This document shows positions 38,341 to 47,668 of a stretch of DNA of 64,000 nucleotides, one piece after another; the first letter of the stretch is position 1, and each line of letters starts with the position of its first letter. The notes beneath the pieces are model-generated. The model made no database searches and was not told where the DNA came from. It worked only from the letters and a program-made list of their open reading frames with translations. Origin of the DNA: Leptospira biflexa serovar Patoc strain 'Patoc 1 (Paris)' (GTDB taxonomy: Bacteria; Spirochaetota; Leptospiria; Leptospirales; Leptospiraceae); the NCBI RefSeq assembly GCF_000017685.1, contig NC_010602.1:930001-994000 (forward strand), read 5' to 3'. The translations under genes were made by a program, and so were the position numbers.

Positions 38341-39540
38341 ATGCTTTCTGTATTCATCGAAAACCTTTCCAAGGACTATCATGGATTCACAAAACCTTGG
38401 AAACGAATTCTTGCTGGACTTAGTTTTGGTTACTTCGGCATTGATTCAAAGTTTACAGCAATCCAATCCTTAAATTTGCAAGTAAATCCTGGTGAAATTC
38501 TTGGGATCATCGGAAGGAATGGAGCTGGGAAATCCACATTATTAAAACTCATCACTGGTGTGATCCAAAAGGACCAAGGTAACTTAAAAGTATATGGATC
38601 CGTCCGTGCACTGTTAGAACTCAGTGTGGGATTCAATCCCGAACTTTCTGGAGAAGAGAATGTTTATTTTAATGGGCTTGTTTGGGGTTACAAACCGTCT
38701 GAAATCAAGATGCTTGCAGATTCTATTTTTGAATTTGCAGAATTAAAAGAATTTCGATCCTCTCCTTTAAAAAATTATAGTTCGGGAATGGCGATGCGAC
38801 TTGGGTTTAGTTTGGCGACAGCAAAACGGCCTGATATCCTCATTGTGGATGAAGCATTGGCAGTCGGTGATGCTAGTTTCCAACAAAAATGCCTGAAACG
38901 AATCCAAGAATTTTCAAAACTAGGTACTTCGATTTTAGTTGTCAGTCATGATTTAGGACTTGTTTCTTATTTTTGTACAAGGGTTGTTTTGTTGGAAAAA
39001 GGAAAACTCCTTTTTGATGGGAACCCAAAAGAGACGATTGAAAAATACATGCATGTGTTAGCTGGTGAACTCCCTGTATCAGAATCGTATTCATCGAATG
39101 CCATACAAGATCTACGTGTGGTTTTAGAAAATGAAAAGGGAATCCAATCCAATGTCTTTTTTATCGGCAGTCAAGTATGTCTGAGACTTTCATTCAAAAC
39201 ACTAACTTCAATCGAATCAGCCACCATTGGCTTTCATATCGATAATGATAAAGGGATTCGTATTTTTGGTACCAATACCTTCCATTTAGGTGATACGAAT
39301 CGAATCTTCCAAAACGACAAGGAATATGAAGTGAGATTTGAATTCCCCATTCAATTTACTGCGGGAAAGTATAGTCTCGGAATCGCCATCCACAAGGGTG
39401 AATCCCATATCGAAGGGAGTTATTTTTGGAAGGAATCGATTTTAGATTTTGAAGTAGAGACTGGCAAAATTCAAAAATTTGTAGGGATTTGTCATATTCC
39501 CACAAGCTTTCAGATCAAGCAAGATCGAGGCACACGTTAG
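38341..39540 (+). CDS. ABC polysaccharide export ATPase with C-terminal extension (Wzt-type)
   Basis: The 399-residue protein has an ATPase domain (about 1-240) with Walker A GRNGAGKST (Lys64), the signature YSSGMAMRLGFSLA, Walker B ILIVDEALAVGD and the switch His in VVSHD. The C-terminal 150 residues form an extra beta-rich domain as in Wzt, which recognises the chain end of the glycan. It follows the permease by 6 bases. ATP hydrolysis drives export of the glycan across the inner membrane. The combined length fits Wzt proteins with a carbohydrate-binding domain rather than short TagH-type ATPases. Confidence 0.92.
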   Translation: MLSVFIENLSKDYHGFTKPWKRILAGLSFGYFGIDSKFTAIQSLNLQVNPGEILGIIGRNGAGKSTLLKLITGVIQKDQGNLKVYGSVRALLELSVGFNPELSGEENVYFNGLVWGYKPSEIKMLADSIFEFAELKEFRSSPLKNYSSGMAMRLGFSLATAKRPDILIVDEALAVGDASFQQKCLKRIQEFSKLGTSILVVSHDLGLVSYFCTRVVLLEKGKLLFDGNPKETIEKYMHVLAGELPVSESYSSNAIQDLRVVLENEKGIQSNVFFIGSQVCLRLSFKTLTSIESATIGFHIDNDKGIRIFGTNTFHLGDTNRIFQNDKEYEVRFEFPIQFTAGKYSLGIAIHKGESHIEGSYFWKESILDFEVETGKIQKFVGICHIPTSFQIKQDRGTR

Positions 39541-39585
39541 AAAAACAGTTTCCTTTTCGGTTAAAATTGAAAATCTGGAAATCCT

Positions 39586-40890
39586 ATGAAAGTTTGTGTG
39601 GTCGGAACCGGATATGTGGGCCTTGTTGCAGGTACTTGTTTTGCTGAGTATGGCAATGATGTGATTTGTATTGATAAAGATGAAAAAAAGATCAGTGACC
39701 TTAAAAAAGGGATCATCCCAATTTATGAGCCGGGTTTAACCGAACTCGTAGAACGCAATTATAAAGAAGGACGACTCAAATTTTCCACATCGTTAAAAGA
39801 TGGTGTTGAATCATCGGAGTTTGTTTTTATCGCTGTTGGGACACCCACATCTGACAACGGTTCGGCGGACTTACGTTTTGTTTTTGCCGTTGCGGAAGAA
39901 GTTGGAAAAACAATGAATGGTTACAAAATCATCGTCGATAAGTCCACGGTTCCCGTAGGCACGGCAGATAAAGTAAAAGAAATTCTATCCAAAAACACAA
40001 AACACCCATTTGACGTAGTCTCCAATCCAGAATTTTTAAAAGAAGGGGCGGCGATCGATGACTTTATGCGACCTGAACGAGTTGTGATCGGAGCAGAATC
40101 GGAATTGGCTGCCAAAAAAATGAGCGAACTTTATTCCCCTTTTGTCCTCAACGGAAATCCGATCATCACTATGAGCATTCGTTCCGCAGAACTCACAAAG
40201 TATGCCTGTAACGCCTTCCTTGCCACAAAAATCTCCTTTGTGAATGAAATAGCCAACTTATGTGATGCCTTAGGTGCCAATTATGATGACGTTCGCAAAG
40301 GGATGGGAACCGATTCAAGGATTGGTAGACAATTTTTATATGCAGGGATTGGATACGGTGGATCCTGTTTTCCTAAAGATGTGAGAGCACTTTTAAGAAC
40401 CGCAGAAGAAGTGAACGCTCCCATGCACATCATCCAGTCTGTTGAAGACGTGAATGAAAAACAAAAAACTCGTCTAACAGATAAAATTTTCGAACACTTT
40501 AAATCAACCGATATGAAAGGGAAAACCTTTGGAATTTGGGGACTTTCCTTCAAACCTGGAACAGATGATATGCGAGAAGCCCCGTCCATCCCTCTGATCT
40601 ATGAACTCCATAAAAATGGTGCGAAAATTCAAGTATTTGATCCTGCCGCGATGGAAACGTCTAAGTATTATTTTGATGGGAAAGTCGAATACAAAAAAGA
40701 CGCATATGCAACGTTAGAAGGTGCAGATGCCATGTTGTTGTTAACCGAATGGCGTGAATTCCGCGAGCCCGATTTTCAAAAAATCAAGTCGTTACTGAAG
40801 TCTCCTCTGATTTTTGATGGAAGGAACCAATACAAACCAAATTTGATGCAAGAAATTGGGTTTACTTACTATTCGATCGGGAATCGGTAA
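39586..40890 (+). CDS. ugd: UDP-glucose 6-dehydrogenase
   Basis: Ugd oxidises UDP-glucose to UDP-glucuronate using two NAD+. The 434 residues show the NAD-binding VVGTGYVGLVAG at the start, the conserved NPEFLKEGAAIDDF loop, the catalytic cysteine Cys261 in GYGGSCFPKD and the C-terminal DMREAPSIPLI block. All key residues are intact. The wzm and wzt genes upstream suggest that the product feeds an exported glycan. It ends at a strong convergent terminator hairpin. Confidence 0.95.
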   Translation: MKVCVVGTGYVGLVAGTCFAEYGNDVICIDKDEKKISDLKKGIIPIYEPGLTELVERNYKEGRLKFSTSLKDGVESSEFVFIAVGTPTSDNGSADLRFVFAVAEEVGKTMNGYKIIVDKSTVPVGTADKVKEILSKNTKHPFDVVSNPEFLKEGAAIDDFMRPERVVIGAESELAAKKMSELYSPFVLNGNPIITMSIRSAELTKYACNAFLATKISFVNEIANLCDALGANYDDVRKGMGTDSRIGRQFLYAGIGYGGSCFPKDVRALLRTAEEVNAPMHIIQSVEDVNEKQKTRLTDKIFEHFKSTDMKGKTFGIWGLSFKPGTDDMREAPSIPLIYELHKNGAKIQVFDPAAMETSKYYFDGKVEYKKDAYATLEGADAMLLLTEWREFREPDFQKIKSLLKSPLIFDGRNQYKPNLMQEIGFTYYSIGNR

Positions 40891-40896
40891 AGTTTC

Positions 40897-40918
40897 CCGG
40901 CAAACATTCGTTTGCCGG
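40897..40918. terminator. bidirectional terminator hairpin
   Basis: CCGGCAAAC (40897-40905) and GTTTGCCGG (40910-40918) form a perfect 9-base stem with a 4-base loop, between the stops of ugd (+) and the thioredoxin gene (-). T-rich sequence follows on the plus strand; the minus-strand side has a short AAACTTT. It probably stops both transcripts. Confidence 0.8.
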
Positions 40919-40933
40919 AACTTACATTTTGCT

Positions 40934-41755
40934 TTAAAATCCTTTTTCGATTTGTTCTAAGGTTTCTTTACAAATCAATTGGTCTGATTCGGATTCTAGT
41001 TTTGGTTGGATTTCTTTTAAGATCGTCTTTGCATGTTTGAAGTCGCCACTTTCTTTCAAACTGATTCCATAATACAATTTAGCTGTGATCAATCGTTTTG
41101 AATTTGGATAAAGTTGGATGAATTCTTTCCAAGAAGTTACTGCTAATTCTTTTGGTCCATTGACGGATCGAATTAGGTTTAAATTAAAATAAGAATTTTC
41201 TTTCACGATAGGGAGTTGTTTTGACTTTTGAATGGAAGAGATGAATTGTTCTTCTGCTTTTGTATATTCTTTAGATTGAAAGTACAATAAACCCAATCGA
41301 AAATGTAAGTTTGGGTTTTCTTTATCCTTTCTCATCTCTGTTTTCAAAAAAGATTCTAAATTTGGTTCTTGTAAGATTCTTTTGGAAAGGATCAATATAT
41401 CTTCTTTCGTTGCGAGTCCTGTGATTTTTGTCACAAAATTTCCCTCTCCATCTAAAAACAGAATCGTGGGATAACCTTCTACATTGTATTTTTTCCGCAA
41501 ATTGGGGAATTCTTCTCCATCTAATCTAACACGTACAAATTGGTCTAAAATACGACTTACCTCAGGATCAGGGAATATCTCTTTTTCCAAAACCATACAA
41601 TAGGTACACCAATCTGCAAACACATCGACGATGATGAATTTTTTTTCTTGTTTGGCGGTTTCAAATCCCTTCTGGATGGAATTACCCCAATTGGAGTCAG
41701 CCGAAAGAATCGAACCAAATAGGAAAGAGATGAGGAGTAAACTAAATCGAAACAT
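40934..41755 (-). CDS. exported thioredoxin-fold protein with TPR tail
   Basis: The 273 residues start with a signal peptide (about 1-19), then a thioredoxin fold with the redox motif WCTYC (Cys50, Cys53) in VDVFADWCTYCMVLE, and a cis-Pro in GYPTILFLDG. Residues about 140-270 are helical TPR-like repeats (LGLLYFQSKEYTKAEEQF). Together this looks like a periplasmic disulfide or thiol-redox protein with a partner-binding tail, similar to DUF255/TlpA-like thioredoxins. The substrate is unknown. It converges on ugd at the terminator hairpin. Confidence 0.88.
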   Translation of the reverse strand: MFRFSLLLISFLFGSILSADSNWGNSIQKGFETAKQEKKFIIVDVFADWCTYCMVLEKEIFPDPEVSRILDQFVRVRLDGEEFPNLRKKYNVEGYPTILFLDGEGNFVTKITGLATKEDILILSKRILQEPNLESFLKTEMRKDKENPNLHFRLGLLYFQSKEYTKAEEQFISSIQKSKQLPIVKENSYFNLNLIRSVNGPKELAVTSWKEFIQLYPNSKRLITAKLYYGISLKESGDFKHAKTILKEIQPKLESESDQLICKETLEQIEKGF

Positions 41756-41854
41756 TCAATCTGATTCTACCCTAATTCGAGGTGAAGCCACAACCAATTT
41801 TCGCTTTTTGAAAATAGAAAGGGCCGTTTCCATGGTAGTTAGAAGGCAAACGAA

Positions 41855-42133
41855 ATGGAATTTTTATTAAAATTAGAAGATTTACTCCGCAAACGAAAAG
41901 AGGAATTACCCGAAAAATCCTACACAGCGGAATTATTCCGAGATGGGGTAGACCGAATCCTAAAAAAAATTGGGGAAGAAGCGGGGGAAGTGATCATCGC
42001 CGCAAAAAATCCAAATGAAAAAGAACTCATCCATGAAATTGCAGATTTGATTTTCCATTTAGAAGTGTTAATGGTCGAAAAAGGAATTAGTTTAACTACC
42101 ATCGCAAAAGAATTAGAAAAAAGACATAGTTAA
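41855..42133 (+). CDS. hisE: phosphoribosyl-ATP pyrophosphatase
   Basis: HisE hydrolyses phosphoribosyl-ATP to phosphoribosyl-AMP in histidine synthesis. The 92-residue all-helical protein contains the MazG-like metal-binding helices [14 protein letters not shown] and [14 protein letters not shown], with the conserved Glu pairs and His/Asp. Length is normal for a stand-alone HisE. An AGAAGG site lies 8 bases ahead of the ATG. The next gene, lpxK, is 24 bases downstream; no other his gene is nearby. Confidence 0.92.
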
Positions 42134-42157
42134 ACAAGTTTCCTATCGCGAAACGTC

Positions 42158-43282
42158 ATGAAATTTTTTTTCATTCTATTTTACCCACTCTCTTTGTTGT
42201 ACCAGTTTCTATTTTGGGTTTCACAATTTAAGATAAAACCCTTTGTTTTGCCCCATGTTTTAGTCATCAGTGTGGGTAATGTCACCATGGGTGGAACGGG
42301 GAAAACTCCTTTTGTGCAATATCTTGTTCGTTACTTTAAGGCAAAAAACAAAAAGTATGCGATCACTATTTTGTCACGTGGTTATAAAGCAAAATTGTCG
42401 AAAGTGGGTGCAATTCTTCGGGACGGACTTTCTCCACATCTGTATGGAGATGAACCAAGTGAACACAAAGAACTTTTTCCAGATGTGCAAGTCATCATCG
42501 GCAAAAATAGAAAAGAGAGTTTTTTAAAACACAATCAAATTCATTCTAAGTTTCATATTGTCATTTTGGATGATGGATTCCAACACAAACAAATCCATAG
42601 AGATTTTGATATTGTTCTATTGGATGCCAATGGGCCTTTTGGGAATGGGCAAACGATCCCTTTGGGATTTTTACGAGAACCAATCTCACATTTAAGAAGA
42701 GCGCATACAATTGTCTTCACAAAACTTACGGATCAAAATAAAGATAAATCGATACGTGCCATAAATATCTTAAAACAAAAACAGATTCCTGTTCCATCTT
42801 ACACTTCGCATTTTTTGGCAAATCTTGTGCAAATCGATTTGAATACGCTCAAATCAAACCCGGTCCAATTACCAGTCGATCAAATTCGTCAAACTAAGGT
42901 TTTGGATGAAGATGCTAACGATGGTTATTTCCTGTTTACGGGTGTTGGAAATCCAAAACATGTATTGGAGACTGCAGAATCAATCATCGGAAAAAAAATA
43001 AATCAGCATCGATTTTTTCCTGACCATTATGAATTTGAAGAAAGTGTTTTAGGATCAATTATAGGAGAAGTGAAACAGGGAACAGTTCTATTGACGACAG
43101 AAAAAGACTGGGTGAAAGTTCGTACAAAAAAAGGATTTTTGGAAGAATTAAAAAAAAGAAACATTCAAATCTTTGTGATCAAAATTGAAGTGGTTGTGAA
43201 TGAGAAAGAAAGTTTCGAATCTATGTTAGCTGGTCTCGTTTCCACATACGAAGCAAAAAACGATCTGGTTTCAATGAATTGA
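42158..43282 (+). CDS. lpxK: tetraacyldisaccharide 4'-kinase
   Basis: LpxK phosphorylates the lipid A disaccharide at the 4' position in the inner membrane. The 374 residues have an N-terminal membrane helix (about 1-20), the Walker A region GNVTMGGTGKT (Lys49), the conserved LSRGYKA and the DDGFQH motif, and a C-terminal region with TTEKDWVK, all typical. Its 3' end overlaps the convergent mnmC2-like gene by 62 bases, one of the larger antisense overlaps here. Confidence 0.94.
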   Translation: MKFFFILFYPLSLLYQFLFWVSQFKIKPFVLPHVLVISVGNVTMGGTGKTPFVQYLVRYFKAKNKKYAITILSRGYKAKLSKVGAILRDGLSPHLYGDEPSEHKELFPDVQVIIGKNRKESFLKHNQIHSKFHIVILDDGFQHKQIHRDFDIVLLDANGPFGNGQTIPLGFLREPISHLRRAHTIVFTKLTDQNKDKSIRAINILKQKQIPVPSYTSHFLANLVQIDLNTLKSNPVQLPVDQIRQTKVLDEDANDGYFLFTGVGNPKHVLETAESIIGKKINQHRFFPDHYEFEESVLGSIIGEVKQGTVLLTTEKDWVKVRTKKGFLEELKKRNIQIFVIKIEVVVNEKESFESMLAGLVSTYEAKNDLVSMN

Positions 43283-44417
43283 TGAGATTGTTTGGAATGT
43301 CCATCGTTTGATTTAAAATTGATTTCACTAAAATTTCAGCTGCAAGTAAAGAGTGTGTGAGACCTCTGGATCCTAAACCATTTAAAATTCCGACAGATTC
43401 ATAATATGGTATTTGGAATGGTTTGTGATCTTTTCGGAACATATTTTGGTATTTCACAGTAGTATCTAAAGTTGAAAGATTGGGAAGTTTTCCCACTACT
43501 GGGTGACGATCTTGGGACTGTGTCCGATAACTCACACGAGTTCCAAACTGACTCACATCCACAGTTTTCCAATCGTTATGTAAGATTGGCAGTTTTGATT
43601 GCAGAGTTTCCCACATGGTTATGGTTTCATTGATTCTAGGTTCTATTTCTAGATGGAATTCATCGAAACTTGCACCTAATACGCGTTCCCCATTGATTTC
43701 GGCTGTTAAGTAATCTCCATACAAAATAGAGGTTTGGTTTTGAAAAAAAGCTGAAGGAATTTGTACAATTTGCCCCCGAACTTGTTTCATCGGAATCCAA
43801 TTTGAGAACGGATCCTTCGTAAATTGATACCCTTGCGCCAAAAATAAAAAATCGACTTCAAACTTTTCTTCATTTGTTTCGCAAATCAATTTACCATCCG
43901 ATTCTTTCTCTCTCCAGGAGACTAATGTGGATTGCAATTTCATTGTAGGGTGTGCCAATCGAATCAGTTCTTTTGTAAGGATGGCGGGAGAGAGAGCTTT
44001 CCCTTTTGGGAAGTACAAAGCCTTTTTTTGGGAATTAGGCTCAAAACTTTGTTTGGCGATTGATTCGGGAATTTGATGGGAAAGGAGCGAGTGCCAATAA
44101 CGGTCTACGTTGGATTCTGTTTCCAATAAAAAATGGATTCCATTGGCATGAGGAACTGAATTTTCCAATCCCAATCTTTCCCAAACTTCCAAAAAGTGAG
44201 TGTATGCTATTAGCGAAAATTCTGATTCCGCAGTTTTGTGTTTGGTGAGAAAGGGATACACGACACCAATTGGATTTCCACTAGCATGTTTTGCTGGTGC
44301 TGATTCCGATTCCAATAAAATGGTATTGATATTTTGTTTGGAAAGCGCATAACAAATGCTTGCTCCTGCAATCCCGCTCCCTACGACAATGGCAGTTTTT
44401 TCCTCAAGGGTTCTCAT
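43221..44417 (-). CDS. FAD oxidoreductase, MnmC C-terminal-type (split MnmC)
   Basis: The 398 residues form a DadA-like FAD oxidoreductase: FAD-binding VVGSGIAGASICYALS near the start, then the PIGVVYPFLTKH and the LSHQIP..LYFPKGKALSPAIL segments, and LNGLGSRGLTHS at the C-terminal FAD site. This matches the MnmC2 half, which oxidatively removes the carboxymethyl group from cmnm5s2U34 in tRNA to give nm5s2U. The second half, the methyltransferase MnmD, is encoded just upstream by a separate gene (44424-45167), 6 bases away, so the bifunctional E. coli MnmC is split here. The 3' end overlaps lpxK by 62 bases. Confidence 0.85.
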   Translation of the reverse strand: MRTLEEKTAIVVGSGIAGASICYALSKQNINTILLESESAPAKHASGNPIGVVYPFLTKHKTAESEFSLIAYTHFLEVWERLGLENSVPHANGIHFLLETESNVDRYWHSLLSHQIPESIAKQSFEPNSQKKALYFPKGKALSPAILTKELIRLAHPTMKLQSTLVSWREKESDGKLICETNEEKFEVDFLFLAQGYQFTKDPFSNWIPMKQVRGQIVQIPSAFFQNQTSILYGDYLTAEINGERVLGASFDEFHLEIEPRINETITMWETLQSKLPILHNDWKTVDVSQFGTRVSYRTQSQDRHPVVGKLPNLSTLDTTVKYQNMFRKDHKPFQIPYYESVGILNGLGSRGLTHSLLAAEILVKSILNQTMDIPNNLINSLKPDRFLLRMWKRDQLT

Positions 44418-44423
44418 TTCAGA

Positions 44424-45167
44424 TTACAGTAGAACTCCTGTTAACATTTCTCTCTTCTTCCCAAACCCTTTTTGTTTTTGTACAAAAAATCCCAATGATT
44501 CTAAATTCCTTCGAATGAATCCCGCTGCTGTAAAGGTAGAAAACCGAGTGCCTTTCTTAGAATGGATTCGGATTTGTGAAAGTGTTTCAGGTGACCACAT
44601 ATTTGGGTTTTTATTCGGAGAAAATCCATCCAAATACCAAAAGTCGATCTTGGGAAAAAGTTCCAAACATTCCAATACATCTCCTAAATACAAAGTTAGG
44701 GTAAATGTCGTTTGGGGGTTTGGGGATTTCTGGTGGGGGATTTGGACCTTCCAAATCATATCGTTTGCATCCAAGTTCCAACGTTTCCTTTGTTCGGTAT
44801 AGGATTCTTGCAAAGCTTCCGTCCATAAAGGTTTCCCCGGAAAGGAAAGATTCAGGGAGTGTAATATTTCACTCGGTAAAGGGAACCCTTCTAAGCTTAC
44901 GAAATGGACCGAAGGTGGGTCATTGATCCTTTGCCAATGGTCTAAGGTCACAAAGAAATTCAGTCCCGTCCCAAATCCAAGTTCACCAATCTGGATTTGG
45001 CTGATTTCCTTCTTTGAGAAGGCTTCTGGGATGCGGTTTCCTTCCAGAAACACATACTTTGATTCTTCCCAACCGCCTTCCTTCGAAAAGTACACATCAT
45101 CATAGTGCAAAGAGACAGGGACTCCTTCCTGCAATACTATCTTGGCTTCGGTTCGCATTGGATCCAT
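44424..45167 (-). CDS. tRNA 5-aminomethyl-2-thiouridine methyltransferase (MnmD, split MnmC)
   Basis: Start ATG at 45167 (alternatives 45158 and 45293) gives 247 residues. The Rossmann fold has the SAM motif IGELGFGTGLNFFVTL and the catalytic-site segment LDGFSPNKNPNMWS, with the family F-S-x-F-T-A pattern (RFSTFTAAGFIRR) at the end. This is the MnmD/MnmC1 family, methylating nm5s2U34 to mnm5s2U34. It is followed by the MnmC2-type oxidoreductase after 6 bases. The alternative upstream start would reach into the flhF promoter region and is less likely. Confidence 0.85.
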   Translation of the reverse strand: MDPMRTEAKIVLQEGVPVSLHYDDVYFSKEGGWEESKYVFLEGNRIPEAFSKKEISQIQIGELGFGTGLNFFVTLDHWQRINDPPSVHFVSLEGFPLPSEILHSLNLSFPGKPLWTEALQESYTEQRKRWNLDANDMIWKVQIPHQKSPNPQTTFTLTLYLGDVLECLELFPKIDFWYLDGFSPNKNPNMWSPETLSQIRIHSKKGTRFSTFTAAGFIRRNLESLGFFVQKQKGFGKKREMLTGVLL

Positions 45168-45354
45168 TGATCGTGATCTCACTTCCCAGATACCAAGATG
45201 GTGAAAGGGAGAGGGGAGGGAAACGGATTCTCTTTTAACCAATGGGAAAAAGGAAATCCTGACACCCTTCTTGGCAAATTTATTATGTCTCATAAAAAAG
45301 GCTTTCCAAATAGAGGGTACCCTTCATATTTTTCCCAGGTTTGGGGGAGATTCT

Positions 45355-46710
45355 ATGGATTTTGTGAAAATCCGAGGCAAAGACTTACAAGACTGCATCA
45401 TGCAGATGAAAATGAAGTATGGCCCTGAGGCTCATTTGTATGACCAACGAGTGATCACCGAAGGGGGACTCTTTGGAACCGGTCTTATGGCACAACGCAT
45501 GTATGAAATTGATGTGGGTGTTCCTGAAAAACAAAATTCCAAAGAAAGAATTGAACGAAAACTCAAAGACCTCAAAGAACTCATCAAACAAAAACAAAGG
45601 ACAGAATCACATCCTGAATCTGGTCTCGTTGGAGTGGGAATCCCCTCACATTCTTCCCACTCGGTAAATCTTTCGAACGCAAATACTTACACGGGACGTA
45701 AAAAAAACATTGAATCGGTCCGTCCTTTTTCCGAACGAAAACGAAGACAAACTTCCGCTATTTACGAAATTGAATCCTTTGAAGAAAGGCCCGTGGGTTT
45801 ATCTCTCGCCGAAGCGAAAGAATCCTTTCTTGAATCCATTCCCGAAAGAACAATCAGTCCCAAAGAAAAACACCCTCACATCCAAAAGCTCATCGATCGA
45901 CTGTTACGTGAAGGATTTTCTGAATCGTATCTAGAAGAAATGGCAGTCACACTCGAACAAAGGTTATCTGCCGTGGATTTAACTCGTTATGCCAATGTGA
46001 CCGACAAAGCGGTCACCTATTTAGAAGAACGGATCCAAGTGGACTCCGACCTTTTTAGTGGAACTCCTCGTGGAAAACGAAAGGTAGTTTTTTTTGTCGG
46101 GCCCACAGGTTCTGGCAAAACGACATCCATTGCGAAACTGGCAGCGAAATACAGTTTGCATATGGGGAAAAAAGTTTCTCTCTATACAACAGATAACTAC
46201 CGCATTGCGGCCATTGACCAATTGAAATTTTATGCAGATGCGATGGGACTTCCTTTCTATGCAGCCAAAGACCTTCGCAAATGGAAAGAAACGATTCTAC
46301 GTGATGGATCGGAACTCATCCTCGTTGATACCGCTGGATACTCACATCGTAAGTCAGAAAACTTGGAAAAACTTCAGGAATTCTACGAAGTCTTTGGGGA
46401 AAAGGATCATATTGAAACCATCTTAGTGCTTTCCTCCACGGTGGCAAAAGACAATGCCCTCGCAGTCACAAACGCGTATGAGTCGGTAGGTTATAAAAGA
46501 ATTTTATTAACTAAGCTTGATGAAGCAGAATTTTTAGGTTCTGTCGTAGAATTAGCCGATACTATTCACAGGGAATTCGCATTCTTAAGTGTAGGGCAGG
46601 ATGTTCCGTTTGATATCCTAAATGCCACCAAAAAAATCCTTGCCGAATGTGTAATTTTTCCTGAAAAATTGAAAGGGATAGCGGGCGAAGTCTTCGAGAA
46701 GACTGTGTAA
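45355..46710 (+). CDS. flhF: flagellar placement GTPase FlhF
   Basis: FlhF is an SRP-type GTPase that places flagella at the cell pole. The ATG at 45355, preceded by GGGGGAG at 5-base spacing, gives 451 residues; a longer frame from 45271 is less likely. An N-terminal basic domain is followed by the N domain and the G domain with FVGPTGSGKTTSIAKLA (about residue 248), DNYRIAAIDQL and LVDTAGYSHRK, and LLTKLDEAEFLGS. It leads the flagellar operon ahead of flhG, fliA and the FapA-like gene. Confidence 0.95.
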   Translation: MDFVKIRGKDLQDCIMQMKMKYGPEAHLYDQRVITEGGLFGTGLMAQRMYEIDVGVPEKQNSKERIERKLKDLKELIKQKQRTESHPESGLVGVGIPSHSSHSVNLSNANTYTGRKKNIESVRPFSERKRRQTSAIYEIESFEERPVGLSLAEAKESFLESIPERTISPKEKHPHIQKLIDRLLREGFSESYLEEMAVTLEQRLSAVDLTRYANVTDKAVTYLEERIQVDSDLFSGTPRGKRKVVFFVGPTGSGKTTSIAKLAAKYSLHMGKKVSLYTTDNYRIAAIDQLKFYADAMGLPFYAAKDLRKWKETILRDGSELILVDTAGYSHRKSENLEKLQEFYEVFGEKDHIETILVLSSTVAKDNALAVTNAYESVGYKRILLTKLDEAEFLGSVVELADTIHREFAFLSVGQDVPFDILNATKKILAECVIFPEKLKGIAGEVFEKTV

Positions 46711-46744
46711 AGGAGCCTCGTTATCCTGATACCTAGGGGTAACG
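46711..46744 (+). promoter_or_regulatory. hairpin between ribosome site and flhG start codon
   Basis: An AGGAG site (46711-46715) is 29 bases ahead of the flhG ATG. The bases between form an 8-base stem: CGTTATCC (46719-46726) with GGGTAACG (46737-46744), including one G-T pair, directly abutting the ATG. Folding would bring the AGGAG to about 3 bases from the start. A weaker GGGG at 46736-46739 lies in the 3' arm and would be hidden when folded. Confidence 0.45.
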
Positions 46745-47668
46745 ATGGACCAAGCAGCAAATCTTAGAAAGTTAACAGAAACTGGCACCGGATTGAAACT
46801 CGTCCAACCTCAGGATGCTGCAAAAAAGACCAAAATCATTGCAGTGGCTTCTGGAAAGGGAGGGGTGGGTAAAAGTACAGTCTCTGTCAATTTAGCCATC
46901 TCCATTGCCAAAACTGGTCTCAAAGTCCTCATCTTCGATGGTGACTTGGGTCTTGCCAATGTCAACGTCCTCCTTGGGATCATTCCGAAATACAATTTAT
47001 ACCATGTCGTCAAAGGCCATAAGTCCTTAAAAGACATCGTGATCTCCACTCCTGAAGGGGTAGACATCATTGCAGGTGCCTCTGGGTATTCCCAACTTGC
47101 CAATCTCAATGAAACACAACGAAACAATCTCATCAAAGGGTTTGCGGAACTGGATCGTTATGATGTGATGATCATTGATACGGGTGCTGGGATCTCTGCC
47201 AATGTGATTGGACTTGTGATGCCTGCTGATGAAGTGGTGGTTGTCACAACCCCAGAGCCCACTTCCATTACCGACTCCTATGGTCTGATTAAATCCATTG
47301 TCTCTCAATCCAAAGACAAAAACCTAAAGATCATCGTAAACCGTGTGCGTTCTGCCATTGAAGGCAAAAAAGTCGCCGACCGTGTGATCGATATCTCGGG
47401 CCAATTTTTAGAAGTCCAAGTGGAAAACTTAGGATTTATCTTTCAAGATGAAGAAGTGGAAAAATCCATTCGGGAACAAAAACCATTCATCATTGGAGCC
47501 CCTCGATCCAAAGCAGCCGCATGCCTTACAAGAATCACTCACACCCTCTTACAAACAGAAGGTGGTTTTGATGATGAAGAAGGTCTCACTGGATTTTTTA
47601 AGAAGTTCTTCAGCTTTGTGGACTTCAAAGAAAAAGAAATGGAATCCAGAATGGAGGAAGACAACTAA
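46745..47668 (+). CDS. flhG: MinD-type ATPase FlhG (flagellar number control)
   Basis: FlhG is a MinD/ParA-type ATPase that limits flagellar number and stimulates FlhF GTPase. The 307 residues begin with [10 protein letters not shown], the DQAxxLR motif that activates FlhF, then the deviant Walker [12 protein letters not shown] (Lys43), [14 protein letters not shown] and the C-terminal membrane-targeting end. It directly follows flhF (34-base gap with a hairpin). Confidence 0.95.
   Translation: MDQAANLRKLTETGTGLKLVQPQDAAKKTKIIAVASGKGGVGKSTVSVNLAISIAKTGLKVLIFDGDLGLANVNVLLGIIPKYNLYHVVKGHKSLKDIVISTPEGVDIIAGASGYSQLANLNETQRNNLIKGFAELDRYDVMIIDTGAGISANVIGLVMPADEVVVVTTPEPTSITDSYGLIKSIVSQSKDKNLKIIVNRVRSAIEGKKVADRVIDISGQFLEVQVENLGFIFQDEEVEKSIREQKPFIIGAPRSKAAACLTRITHTLLQTEGGFDDEEGLTGFFKKFFSFVDFKEKEMESRMEEDN

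Noticed and set aside
45168..45354. Clear promoters in the divergent mnmD/flhF gap
   Set aside because: TTGGCA and CATAAA or TATTAT boxes exist but not at normal spacing; nothing firm can be called.
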